Part shown: positions 25,741 through 34,847 of the stretch, piece after piece
How the letters are laid out: every line of letters starts with the position of its first letter
Numbering within the stretch: position 1 is the first letter of the stretch
Assembly (NCBI GenBank): GCA_021740915.1
Contig: JAIOYW010000018.1
Coordinates: 1 to 64,000, forward strand
Length of the DNA stretch: 64,000 bases
Direction: 5' to 3'
Source: Ignavibacteriales bacterium
GTDB lineage: Bacteria; Bacteroidota; Ignavibacteria; Ignavibacteriales; Melioribacteraceae
Notes under the pieces: generated by a model
Database searches by the model: none
The model's input: the letters and a program-made list of their open reading frames with translations, nothing else
Told to the model about the DNA's origin: nothing
Translations under genes and position numbers: made by a program

Positions 25741-25926
25741 ATGTTCGGTAATATGGGATTTTGGGAAATTTTCGCAATTGTTTTCGCTGTCCTGCTTTTA
25801 TTCGGTGCAAAAAAAATACCTGAACTAGCTCAGGGTATCGGCAAGGGAATGAAAGAATTTAAAAAAGCACTGAAGGATGTTGAGGAAGAAGTAAAATCAG
25901 TCGACGACGGAAAAGATAAAAAGTAA
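25741..25926 (+). CDS. tatA: Twin-arginine translocase subunit TatA
   Basis: 61 residues. A short N-terminal membrane helix ([19 protein letters not shown]), the FGxKKIPEL hinge and an amphipathic helix ([20 protein letters not shown]) are diagnostic. It forms the folded-protein channel of the Tat pathway together with TatC, which is not in the window. AAGGGA precedes the ATG. Confidence 0.95.
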   Translation: MFGNMGFWEIFAIVFAVLLLFGAKKIPELAQGIGKGMKEFKKALKDVEEEVKSVDDGKDKK

Positions 25927-27339
25927 GTGCCACTTTATTCCTCTCTTTCAGAAAAACAGGAACTGATCAGAAAAGGGAACCTGTCTTTAACCGTGAATGT
26001 CCGCGATTTTCTTTCACGAATTGAGCAGATTAAAGATGTAAACGCATTTCTTGCAGTGTTTCCGGAAAAGTCTGTTGAATCAGCCATTGAAATCGAAAAG
26101 AAAATCATCTCAGGAAAGCATGGCAAATTAGCTGGCTTGGTGGTTGGGGTTAAAGATGTTCTCGCCTTAAAAAATGAAATAATGACGTGTGGTTCTGCGA
26201 TTTTGCAGAATTTCAGTCCAGTTTACGATGCAACCTCAGTACGAAAATTAATAGAAGAGGATGCGATCATTATTGGAAAGACAAATTGTGATGAATTCGC
26301 AATGGGCTCCTCCAATGAAAACTCGGCATATGGAAATGTTAAAAATCCCTATGATCATTCAAAGGTTCCCGGAGGCTCGAGTGGTGGTTCTGCAGTAGCC
26401 GTTTCAGCAGGTTTATGTGATGCTGCATTAGGTACCGACACCGGAGGTTCTGTAAGGCAGCCTGCTTCATTCTGTGGGATTCTTGGACTAAAACCAACCT
26501 ATGGTGCTGTCTCCCGATATGGATTAACTTCATTTGCTTCTTCTTTCGATTCTGTTGGTGTATTTGCCAATTCGATTGAAGACATTTTCGCCATTCACGA
26601 CGTAATTAAAGGATTTGATGAACTGGATTCAACTTCGGTAGTTTCAGAGAATAGTTATTGTCATGATGAATCGCGCCCATTGAGGATTGGTATTCCGGTC
26701 GAATATTTTGATGAAGGATTGGCAACTGAAATCAGGCATAGTGCAGAAAGAATAATTGAGAGACTCAAAGAACTTGGGCAAACAATTATCGAAGTATCGT
26801 TACCGAATATGCGTTTTGCTATTCCAGCCTACTATATCCTTACAACTGCTGAGGCTTCATCAAATCTTTCGAGATACGATGGTGTGCGATTTGGTTTAAG
26901 GACAGAAAAAGATGGCTTACTAAGCAGTCTATATGCGGATACACGCTCAGGTGGTTTCGGGCGGGAGGTAAAAAGAAGAATTATGCTCGGAACTTATGTT
27001 TTATCAAAAGGCTATTATGATGCTTACTATCAAAAAGCGCAGAAGGTTAGAAGGATAATCAGGGAAGATTTTCTTCATGTGTTTAATGAAGTTGATCTGC
27101 TACTCACTCCAACGACACCAACAACAGCTTTTAATATTGGGGAAAAATCAGAGAATCCCTTAGAAATGTATTTGAGCGATATCTATACAACTTCCGTTAA
27201 TCTTGCCGGTTTGCCGGCTCTGAATTTTCCGGCGGGAAAAGATCAGAATGGATTACCCTTTGGTTTGCAGTTTATTGCACCTTATTTCTGTGAAGACCTA
27301 CTTATTAAGGCTGTTCAGCTTCTGAACTCTGACTCCTGA
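25927..27339 (+). CDS. gatA: Glutamyl-tRNA(Gln)/Asp-tRNA(Asn) amidotransferase subunit A
   Basis: 470 residues, GTG start directly after the tatA stop. It is an amidase-signature protein with the Ser-Ser-Lys triad: Lys76 (GVKDVLA), Ser151 (PGGSSGGSAVAVS) and Ser175 (GTDTGGSVRQPA); the 24-residue spacing between the two serines is that of known GatA. With GatB and GatC it converts mischarged Glu-tRNA(Gln). Its 3' end overlaps the convergent lipoprotein gene by 35 bases. Confidence 0.96.
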   Translation: MPLYSSLSEKQELIRKGNLSLTVNVRDFLSRIEQIKDVNAFLAVFPEKSVESAIEIEKKIISGKHGKLAGLVVGVKDVLALKNEIMTCGSAILQNFSPVYDATSVRKLIEEDAIIIGKTNCDEFAMGSSNENSAYGNVKNPYDHSKVPGGSSGGSAVAVSAGLCDAALGTDTGGSVRQPASFCGILGLKPTYGAVSRYGLTSFASSFDSVGVFANSIEDIFAIHDVIKGFDELDSTSVVSENSYCHDESRPLRIGIPVEYFDEGLATEIRHSAERIIERLKELGQTIIEVSLPNMRFAIPAYYILTTAEASSNLSRYDGVRFGLRTEKDGLLSSLYADTRSGGFGREVKRRIMLGTYVLSKGYYDAYYQKAQKVRRIIREDFLHVFNEVDLLLTPTTPTTAFNIGEKSENPLEMYLSDIYTTSVNLAGLPALNFPAGKDQNGLPFGLQFIAPYFCEDLLIKAVQLLNSDS

Positions 27340-29014
27340 ATTCCAAATCCAAATCTCCTACCGGCCAACGTGCTCTTACCTTAATAGTATCAGGAAAAAT
27401 CACAATTTTTTCGCTAGCTTCAAAAGGAAAAACTTTTCCGTAATTAAATTGTCCATTATTATCTCTGTCATAGAATGCCCACAGAAAATAATTGCCTGGC
27501 TTCAATTGCCTGAATTCGAATTGTCCAGTTTCTGTATTGGTTGAGATTTCTTTATTTTTTTCATCAAGATATTGAAGTTTCAAAATATACTTCCCTGCAA
27601 CATCTGTCCTGACAGCTCCACTTAATCCTGAATAATCAATTTCTGAATCAGTAATAAAATTATAAGTTAGCAGAGAATCTCCAAAGTTACCTGCAAGATC
27701 AGAAAGAAGTGATGGATCAAACGAAAGAGAATAATTTTTTCTTTGTTCAAGTTTATCAAGCACCTTTAGTTCCAGGGACGCATCATCTAACATATTAAAT
27801 TCGGTTTGGATTATTTTTCCTGATGCGGAAACAAACTTAAAAAAATCCTCCCGGGGAAAAACGTCTGGTGCATCATTAAAAAATAAATTGAAAACCGGTT
27901 CACGAAAAGGAATAATATTTTGTTTACTCATACCTTCGAACTTTAATATTTTTAATCCGGTCGTATCTGGTTTTTCATTATAGGTTACAGGTGTTTTCTC
28001 ATCAGCAGATAGATTGCCTGAGAGATCGCACAATCCTTTTGAGATTATGAATAAATCCCCTTCCGGTTTTGCAGTGTCTGATGAGGTTAGAAAAAACGAC
28101 TTTGCCCTGGCGTTCCCTTTGAATAATTTATCCGGGACAATTCTTTTGTTGGATAAAGAATCGTAAATAATGAACATCGATGTATTTAGTTTGCTGCTAT
28201 CAAGAAATTCGTTAGCTTCGACTAGAAAATGGTGTCGGTCTGTCATGGTGATGCTGACAACACTGGGAGCAGTAGTATCCTCCCTCTGTGGAATAAAAAT
28301 CAGATCACTGAATAAAGTGTCGGTAATAGAAAGTGCAATATCTGTGAAAGGAGCAGCATAGGAATCCTGCTCAGGATCGTAAAATTTATCTTTAAAATCA
28401 TCCAGGAAGGCAAATACCCGGTACTTCCCGGGGGATATTCCCTTTAGTAAAAATTGACCATCCTTTCCACTCTGAGATAAATAATCCGGTTTCTTGATTC
28501 TGGGATCAAGACTATCCGAGAGAATACGATAAGCACCGACAAGATAACCAGATGGTTTTGCTGTAAACACCCTCCCGCTGATCTGACCTTTATCGATCCT
28601 GCTGCCAGTTGAAAAAACTAAAGAATAACTTTCCGCCATTCTGTTTTTATTATTAAGATCAATTACATCTGTCCCGATACTGACTGTATATGTTGTACTG
28701 TCAGATAGCCTGCCAGGAAAACTAATTGTGAGTGTTGTTCCAGACCAGTCATATTCAAGTTCACCATCAATCTCAGGAGAGATAAATACAGACTCCTTGA
28801 CAGATCTTTTATCAACATATTCACTAAACTCAAGGCTGATATAATCCTCTGAAAAAAAAGTCGCTCCGTTTTCAGGGTAGGTTACAATAATTTCCGGGGG
28901 GATTTTATCCACTTCTCCGCCTCCGGGTGGCAATTGATGTGCGCAACCCTGAATAAGGAAAAATGTCAAAACAATAATTAATAATTTTATATTATTGAGT
29001 TTTTCGCCATTCAC
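27305..29014 (-). CDS. Lipoprotein with Ig-like domains (carboxypeptidase-regulatory-like)
   Basis: About 569 residues from GTG 29012-29014, with CAGGA five bases upstream; ATG at 29027-29029 is an alternative without a ribosome site. Lipobox FFLIQGC. After PPGGGEVDKIPPEI comes a bacterial Ig-like domain (YPENGATFFSEDYISLEFSE), then further beta-sandwich units, including ones like the carboxypeptidase-regulatory fold (GQFLLKGISPGKYRVFAFLD; GQFEFRQLKPGNYFLWAFYD). The family is common in Bacteroidota as an outer-membrane lipoprotein of unknown role. It overlaps the end of mltG by 23 bases and gatA on the other strand by 35. Confidence 0.82.
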   Translation of the reverse strand: MNGEKLNNIKLLIIVLTFFLIQGCAHQLPPGGGEVDKIPPEIIVTYPENGATFFSEDYISLEFSEYVDKRSVKESVFISPEIDGELEYDWSGTTLTISFPGRLSDSTTYTVSIGTDVIDLNNKNRMAESYSLVFSTGSRIDKGQISGRVFTAKPSGYLVGAYRILSDSLDPRIKKPDYLSQSGKDGQFLLKGISPGKYRVFAFLDDFKDKFYDPEQDSYAAPFTDIALSITDTLFSDLIFIPQREDTTAPSVVSITMTDRHHFLVEANEFLDSSKLNTSMFIIYDSLSNKRIVPDKLFKGNARAKSFFLTSSDTAKPEGDLFIISKGLCDLSGNLSADEKTPVTYNEKPDTTGLKILKFEGMSKQNIIPFREPVFNLFFNDAPDVFPREDFFKFVSASGKIIQTEFNMLDDASLELKVLDKLEQRKNYSLSFDPSLLSDLAGNFGDSLLTYNFITDSEIDYSGLSGAVRTDVAGKYILKLQYLDEKNKEISTNTETGQFEFRQLKPGNYFLWAFYDRDNNGQFNYGKVFPFEASEKIVIFPDTIKVRARWPVGDLDLEFRSQSSEAEQP

Positions 29015-30032
29015 GGTAATCCTGAACATTTTTTTGATGCTGGTAATAATTTTTTGAAAATTTGTGTCCCCCGCTCCCATCGGCAACAAAAAACAGATAG
29101 TCTGTCTTCTGATAATTCAAAACACCCATGATTGCTGCCTTACCGGGATTATTAATTGGGCCTGGGGGTAACCCGCTGTATAGGTAGGTATTATATGGTG
29201 AATCAATTCCAAGATCTGAAAAAAGTATCCTGTTATGCCCTTTGTTCTTTTTAAGATACTGTACTGTTGGATCAGCCTGTAGTTTCATCCCCTTATTAAG
29301 ACGATTAATATATACGCCTGCTATCAAAGGGTATTCGGAAAAAATCTGAGTTTCGGCTTCTACAATAGAAGAAAGGGTTAGCAATGAGTGAACATCAAAA
29401 TTAAGTTCTTCCAGTTTTTTTTGATTTTCAGGCAGATTCAGAATTTTCCTGCTCTCTTCAATAAGTTTTATTATTACTGACTCAGGAGAACTGTTAGCAT
29501 AGAAATAATAGGATTCTGGAAGTAGATAGCCTTCCAGATTCGCGACATCGATATTCAATTTGCGAATAAACGAATTGTCGTAGCAGAGTCTTATAAATTC
29601 TGTCGGGTCAATTCCCAATTTTGAACTCAGTAACCCCGCAAGGTCCTCAAGCCAGATTCCTTCCGGGATTGTTACGAGTATCTGCTCATCAGGAACACCT
29701 CTTATTAACAGTTCAGTAAGATCCAGGTAACTCAATCCATTGGGAATTTGATATCTGCCGTATTTTACTTTATGCTCAGCAGAATACAAAAACCCGGCAA
29801 CCCTCATATAAAGCTTTGAACTGATTACATCTGATTTAAAAAGCGAATCAATTACTTCCTCAAAAACTGCCCCTTTCGGTATAAAAACCTCAATTGGTTC
29901 CTCTTCCTGATAATAATTGGGAGTGAAAAATGTAAAGAGCATTACCCCAAGAATAAAACCGAAAAAACTGCCTATTAAAACATATTGTGAGGATGTCAGA
30001 ACAGTATCTAAATTTATTTTTTTTTCTGTCAA
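28992..30032 (-). CDS. mltG: Endolytic murein transglycosylase MltG
   Basis: 346 residues, TTG start with AGGAA upstream. One N-terminal membrane helix (YVLIGSFFGFILGVMLFTFF), then a LysM-like part, then the YceG domain: LTLSSIVEAET carries the catalytic Glu, followed by PLIAGVYINRL, LQADPTVQYL and YNTYLYSGLPPGPINNPG. It cuts nascent glycan strands near the inner membrane and may set strand length. It is divergent from the GH18 gene with only 47 bases between starts. Confidence 0.95.
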   Translation of the reverse strand: MTEKKINLDTVLTSSQYVLIGSFFGFILGVMLFTFFTPNYYQEEEPIEVFIPKGAVFEEVIDSLFKSDVISSKLYMRVAGFLYSAEHKVKYGRYQIPNGLSYLDLTELLIRGVPDEQILVTIPEGIWLEDLAGLLSSKLGIDPTEFIRLCYDNSFIRKLNIDVANLEGYLLPESYYFYANSSPESVIIKLIEESRKILNLPENQKKLEELNFDVHSLLTLSSIVEAETQIFSEYPLIAGVYINRLNKGMKLQADPTVQYLKKNKGHNRILFSDLGIDSPYNTYLYSGLPPGPINNPGKAAIMGVLNYQKTDYLFFVADGSGGHKFSKNYYQHQKNVQDYREWRKTQ

Positions 30033-30048
30033 CGAAATAATTCCTGAT

Positions 30049-30064
30049 TCCCGTTATACCGGGA
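30049..30064. repeat. Short inverted repeat between the divergent mltG and GH18 genes
   Basis: TCCCG (30049-30053) and CGGGA (30060-30064) flank TTATAC in a gap of only 47 bases between two divergent start codons. The promoters of both genes must overlap neighbouring coding sequence or each other. It might be an operator; five-base arms are weak evidence. Confidence 0.3.
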
Positions 30065-30079
30065 TATTTCTTATTTTGA

Positions 30080-32623
30080 ATGAATAGAATAATAATATTT
30101 AAGGGAAATCAAATATATAAATTAATTTCTATTTGCTTTTCAGGCAAATTTTCGTCGTTATATGGGTTTTTAATACTTCTGCTTCTCAATACTGAAATTT
30201 GCTTTTCTCAGGATTTTTCTATTCACCGCCTTCATCAGGAGGAATTTGGTTCACAATTTAAAATCGAGAGGAGTAAGTTTGATGATATTCCAATCATCCC
30301 ATTGCAGGAAAATCACAAAAGGACCGGTGAAAAAAAGGTTTTTGGTTATCTGCCAGATTGGGAATATGGATCAGGCACACACAATTTCATCAGGTACGAT
30401 TTACTAACACATATAGCATGTTTTGATTTTTCGGTTTCATCAAATGGCTCCGTTTCGAATCCATCGTACTGGCCCTGGACTGATGTTATCAACACTGCTC
30501 ATAATAACGGAGTCAAAACAATACTCTGTGTGGTGAATTTTAATAAAGATGATATCCGTGCCATTATAACAAATGAAACAGTTAAAATGACACTTTTTAA
30601 TAATCTCAAAACTAAAATTATTGCATACCAATTTGATGGTGTCAATATCGATTTTGAAGGATTATATAACGATGATAAAGGTATTAGAATAAATTCATTT
30701 ATGTCGGATCTGAAGCAATGGTTCGAAACCGAAATTCCCGGACTTGAAATCTCTTTCGCCGGTCCCGCTGTAAATTGGGGGAATTATTGGGATTTGGGCG
30801 GATTAGCAGAGGCTTGTGATTATATTTTTATTATGGGATACTCTTTCTGGGGTTCCTGGTCTTCCACATCAGGACCGTGTTCACCTCTTTCGGGTGGAAC
30901 ATATAATATTACCAACACTATCCTTTCACAATATGGAACTGTAACTTCACAATATCCCGGGAAACTGATCCTGGGTGTTCCTTATTATGGACTGCAATGG
31001 AAAACAGAAACTCAGAATCCGGGTTCACCTGTTATCAGTTACGTTGCTTCAACAAGATTGAAAAATTCTATTCCCCTGGCTCAGCAATATGGATATCTTT
31101 GGTCAACCACTTATAAAACTCCATGGTATCGTTATAATAATGGGACATGGAATCAGGTATGGTTCGACGATGATTCAAGTCTGGGATTAAAATACGATCT
31201 GGCTGCTCAAAAAAATCTTTTGGGAATTGGAATGTGGGCACTCGGATATGACGCAGGGATAAATGATTTATGGCAGACAATCTCTGATTATCTTGGAAAC
31301 AGCGTGATTTTACCTCCTGATCCCCCGGAATGGATTATTGCCGAAATAGTTGATAATGTGAATTTAAAAATAAGTTCAGAACTTTCAGACAACTCAAAAG
31401 GAATAAAAATAGTTTATGGAACCGATGCGGAAAATTTGACTGACAGTCTTGAAGTTACCGGAGAAGAGTTAGTTATTGAAAATATCACACCTAATAACTT
31501 AATTTTTGTGAAGGCTTGTTCCTGGAACGATTTTGGTTACTCAGACTACTCAGAACTATTAGCTGCCGGTATGAGCACAGGTGAACAGAATGCACTTCTG
31601 GTTTATGGTTTTGACCGGATTTCAGGCGTAGAAAACTTAAAAGACCACATTAAAAATTATGCCCCCATTCTTACTGAGCGCGGAATTCATTACTCCTCGG
31701 CATCCAATGAGGCAATTATTTCAGGTAATTTACAATCTGCTGATTACGATAATATAATTTGGATTCTCGGTGAAGAGAGTACTGCTGATATAACTTTAAA
31801 TGAAGCAGAGCAAGCTTTCCTAATTGAGTATTTAAAAAATGGCGGCAATTTATTTATTACCGGTTCAGAAATTGGCTGGGATCTCGGAAGAACGAATTCA
31901 TCTTCATTACAGGATATCTTTTTCTACAATAATTTTCTGAAGGCAGTTTACGTAACTGATGCTCCGCTTAATCAGTCATCATTTTTCTTTGAGACGGAAC
32001 CAGCAATTGGATCAGTTTTTGACTTCGATAATCTAACATTTGGAGATGGAAGCAATGGCAGTTATACCGTAGAATGGCCCGATGCAATCTCCCCATTTTC
32101 GGGAGCTTCACCCGCAATGATTTATTCCGGTGTAAATCCAATACCAAATGGATATGCAGGTGTTTCATACGAGGGAATATTCCCTGATGGCAACTCTGTT
32201 GGAAAAGTTATTTATTTGTCCTTTCCTTTTGAAACAATTGTATCTGATTCAATAAAAAAAGTAATAATGAGCCAGGTATTTGATTTCTTTGATTCCCCGT
32301 CTTATGTTTCGATCGGAGAGATTATTCCCGAAATATTTTCAGTGTCCGACAATTATCCCAATCCGTTTAATAGCAACACGAATTTTGTTCTAAATCTTAC
32401 TTCTGAATCTGAAGTTACGATGAAAATTATTAATATCACCGGAGAAGAACTTTTCCAAAGTGATTTTGGAATAAAACCTCCAGGTAAATCTATACTACAC
32501 TTGAATTTGTCCATGTATAAAAGAAATAATTTTCCTTCCGGTATCTATTTTGCTCTATTTAATATAAAAACTGCGGATAAGCAGATGATAAACGTTTCAA
32601 AAAAAATAATTTTATTGAAATAA
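30080..32623 (+). CDS. Secreted GH18 glycoside hydrolase with T9SS sorting tail
   Basis: 847 residues with an N-terminal signal (LYGFLILLLLNTEICFSQ, about 27-44). A GH18 (chitinase-like) barrel spans about 84-415, with the catalytic phrase FDGVNIDFEG: Asp186, Asp191 and proton donor Glu193, with Asn189 in place of an Asp, as in spore-wall type members. A fibronectin-like unit (about 417-500) is followed by an amidotransferase-like unit (about 505-745) with GSEIGWDLG and YLSFPFET. The end holds NYPNPFN and a beta-sandwich tail ending in Lys, the type A sorting signal of the type IX secretion system. It probably cuts GlcNAc polymers (peptidoglycan or chitin) outside the cell; the substrate is not known. 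Confidence 0.88.
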   Translation: MNRIIIFKGNQIYKLISICFSGKFSSLYGFLILLLLNTEICFSQDFSIHRLHQEEFGSQFKIERSKFDDIPIIPLQENHKRTGEKKVFGYLPDWEYGSGTHNFIRYDLLTHIACFDFSVSSNGSVSNPSYWPWTDVINTAHNNGVKTILCVVNFNKDDIRAIITNETVKMTLFNNLKTKIIAYQFDGVNIDFEGLYNDDKGIRINSFMSDLKQWFETEIPGLEISFAGPAVNWGNYWDLGGLAEACDYIFIMGYSFWGSWSSTSGPCSPLSGGTYNITNTILSQYGTVTSQYPGKLILGVPYYGLQWKTETQNPGSPVISYVASTRLKNSIPLAQQYGYLWSTTYKTPWYRYNNGTWNQVWFDDDSSLGLKYDLAAQKNLLGIGMWALGYDAGINDLWQTISDYLGNSVILPPDPPEWIIAEIVDNVNLKISSELSDNSKGIKIVYGTDAENLTDSLEVTGEELVIENITPNNLIFVKACSWNDFGYSDYSELLAAGMSTGEQNALLVYGFDRISGVENLKDHIKNYAPILTERGIHYSSASNEAIISGNLQSADYDNIIWILGEESTADITLNEAEQAFLIEYLKNGGNLFITGSEIGWDLGRTNSSSLQDIFFYNNFLKAVYVTDAPLNQSSFFFETEPAIGSVFDFDNLTFGDGSNGSYTVEWPDAISPFSGASPAMIYSGVNPIPNGYAGVSYEGIFPDGNSVGKVIYLSFPFETIVSDSIKKVIMSQVFDFFDSPSYVSIGEIIPEIFSVSDNYPNPFNSNTNFVLNLTSESEVTMKIINITGEELFQSDFGIKPPGKSILHLNLSMYKRNNFPSGIYFALFNIKTADKQMINVSKKIILLK

Positions 32624-32638
32624 TTATAAGGTAATGAA

Positions 32639-34063
32639 ATGTTGAGGACTCTATTCTTATTGCTTTTGTTTTTATCAATCAATATGCAGGGACAGGAAAT
32701 GCAGAAAATAAAATTATTGATTGAAAATGGTGAGTTTTCAGAAGCTAAACTATTAATTGATAGTCTGCTGATTCTTCCTGAAATTGCTGAAACAAATAAA
32801 TTAAATCTCAGATTTGAACTGGAAAGAATGGAGCGTATCAAATTAGATTTTAGACGATCTGATGCTGATGTCCTTGAGTACATCAGACGATTCTATCCTC
32901 AGGCAGATAATACCTTATTATCGAAATTTGAGCAGGATCTGAGTCTCGAAAATATGATTATTGACAACAAAAAATATTACTTTAACCGCTCTGCTCCAAA
33001 TCTATTCAGGATCAACCCGGAAGCGAGAAAAAGAAAAATTGAAGTCGAGGGAGAAACCACTGACCAGCTTGATATCTTCCTTGAAAAATATTTACCCGGT
33101 GTATTTGCTGACGTGAAAAACACTTCTAAAAAATATACTCATTCGATTGATTTTGTCCTTGATTATACAATAACTCTCGATAAAGATGTGGTTCCTGATG
33201 GTGAAACTGTTCGCTGCTGGTTACCATACGCAAATGAAAATCCGGAACGGCAGGAAAATGTGAAACTAATTAGTGCAAATGCAGATAATTATATTATCTC
33301 ACCGGAAAATTATGACCACAGAACAATATACATGGAAAAAACTGCAATTAAAGGGCAGCCGACTGTTTTTAACATAAAATTCAGTTATACATCCTATGGT
33401 GAGTGGAACTCGATCATGCCTGAAAAAGTACTTCCTTATAATTCTTCAACTGACGAGTATAAACATTACACTGCACAGAGGTTGCCGCACATCGAGTTTA
33501 CAAAAAGGATAAAAGAACTTGGTGGCAAACTAAAAGGCAATGAAAAAAATCCTTATCTGATCGCAAAAAATATCTTTAGTTGGATTAATGAAAATATTCC
33601 CTGGGCTGGAGCGCGTGAATATTCAACACTATATAATATACCTGAATACAGTCTTGTAAACGGACATGGCGACTGTGGAATCAAAACACTCTTATTTATT
33701 ACACTGTGTCGTTATAATGGAATTCCTGCTAGGTGGCAGTCAGGGTGGATGTTGCATCCCGGAGAGACCAATCTGCATGATTGGGGCGAATTCTATCTTG
33801 AAGGTTATGGATGGTTGCCTGTTGATCAGTCTTTCGGATTAACTAATTCTGATGTTGATGATGTCCGTTATTTCTTTTTAGGCGGTATGGACCCTTACAG
33901 ATTAATTGTAAATACGGACTATACACAGCCATTGTACCCCGTTAAAGTATTCCCCAGAAGCGAAACAGTTGATTTTCAGAGAGGAGAACTGGAATGGAGA
34001 GGAGGGAATATTTATTTTGACAAATGGGATTATACGATGAAAGTATTCAGCAAGGAAAAATGA
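32639..34063 (+). CDS. Secreted transglutaminase-like cysteine protease/peptidase
   Basis: 474 residues with signal peptide MLRTLFLLLLFLSINMQGQ; AAGG precedes the ATG. A transglutaminase-core domain has the triad Cys346 (GHGDCGIKTL), His380 (LHDWGEFY) and Asp396 (WLPVDQSFG). The N-terminal half (about 40-290) is an unrecognised beta-rich region. Such exported proteins in Bacteroidota act as peptidases rather than cross-linkers. The location between a GH18 enzyme and an M15 peptidase suggests a wall-related or secreted peptide substrate (inference). Confidence 0.82.
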   Translation: MLRTLFLLLLFLSINMQGQEMQKIKLLIENGEFSEAKLLIDSLLILPEIAETNKLNLRFELERMERIKLDFRRSDADVLEYIRRFYPQADNTLLSKFEQDLSLENMIIDNKKYYFNRSAPNLFRINPEARKRKIEVEGETTDQLDIFLEKYLPGVFADVKNTSKKYTHSIDFVLDYTITLDKDVVPDGETVRCWLPYANENPERQENVKLISANADNYIISPENYDHRTIYMEKTAIKGQPTVFNIKFSYTSYGEWNSIMPEKVLPYNSSTDEYKHYTAQRLPHIEFTKRIKELGGKLKGNEKNPYLIAKNIFSWINENIPWAGAREYSTLYNIPEYSLVNGHGDCGIKTLLFITLCRYNGIPARWQSGWMLHPGETNLHDWGEFYLEGYGWLPVDQSFGLTNSDVDDVRYFFLGGMDPYRLIVNTDYTQPLYPVKVFPRSETVDFQRGELEWRGGNIYFDKWDYTMKVFSKEK

Positions 34064-34066
34064 TCT

Positions 34067-34846
34067 GTGGAAAATCTTCTCATTCTATTTCTCTTCTTCC
34101 TTGTTATTGTTGCACTGACATATTTTCTTCCACCAGATTTAAAGAAGTTAATTTGGTTACATAGAATTATTGTCCGGTCTCTGAACAGGAAATTTGAAAG
34201 TAAATTAATTAAACTTGAAGATAAAGATCGAATAATAATTAAGCAGCAAGAATTGATGGATAGTTTAAATGCGATTGAGAAGAAAATAGCACTTTCAATC
34301 CTGGAGATCGCCAGAAGTAAAACAGGTATTAAAGGTAAATTTTATTCTTTAGATATTCCAGAAGACCTGATACCTATCCCTTCAGTTAAATTCAGAGATT
34401 CGAACCGGGAAAGTGGCATTCAATATCTGCCAGCACACGTTCATACAGACTTTAATAAAATGCAGGAATCAATTCTTTCCGAAACCAGTCTTCCTATCCA
34501 TGTCGATTCCGGATACCGTTCACCCGGCAGGCAGACTTATTTATTTTTCAAGTACCTTGCAGAGGATAATGCATTTAGTATTAAAGAAAATGTCAAATGG
34601 ATCGCTATTCCAGGGTTCAGTGAACATTCGCACCCCATAAATACCGCCGTTGATATTGCAAATGATTTTGGAATAAACGGATTTAGCGAAGGGCAGTCAG
34701 GAAAAGATTTTGAAAAACTCGATGAGTATTCATGGCTTACCAGGAACGCCTCTAAATATAATTTTTATATGTCATTTCCTGAAAACAATGACCAGGGAAT
34801 TTCCTTTGAGCCTTGGCATTGGCATTGGGAACAAAAAGGGTCCTAA
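34067..34846 (+). CDS. M15-like D-Ala-D-Ala carboxypeptidase family protein
   Basis: 259 residues, GTG start with AAGGA upstream. One N-terminal membrane helix (LLILFLFFLVIVALTYFL) anchors a periplasmic domain. GYRSPGRQTYLF, then FSEHSHPINTAVDIAND (His and Asp zinc ligands), then FEPWHWHWE (final His) follow the M15/VanY order, although two extra residues separate the first His and Asp compared with the usual form. It probably trims D-amino-acid ends of peptidoglycan stem peptides. Its last bases run 1 base from the next start. Confidence 0.8.
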   Translation: MENLLILFLFFLVIVALTYFLPPDLKKLIWLHRIIVRSLNRKFESKLIKLEDKDRIIIKQQELMDSLNAIEKKIALSILEIARSKTGIKGKFYSLDIPEDLIPIPSVKFRDSNRESGIQYLPAHVHTDFNKMQESILSETSLPIHVDSGYRSPGRQTYLFFKYLAEDNAFSIKENVKWIAIPGFSEHSHPINTAVDIANDFGINGFSEGQSGKDFEKLDEYSWLTRNASKYNFYMSFPENNDQGISFEPWHWHWEQKGS

Positions 34847-34847
34847 T

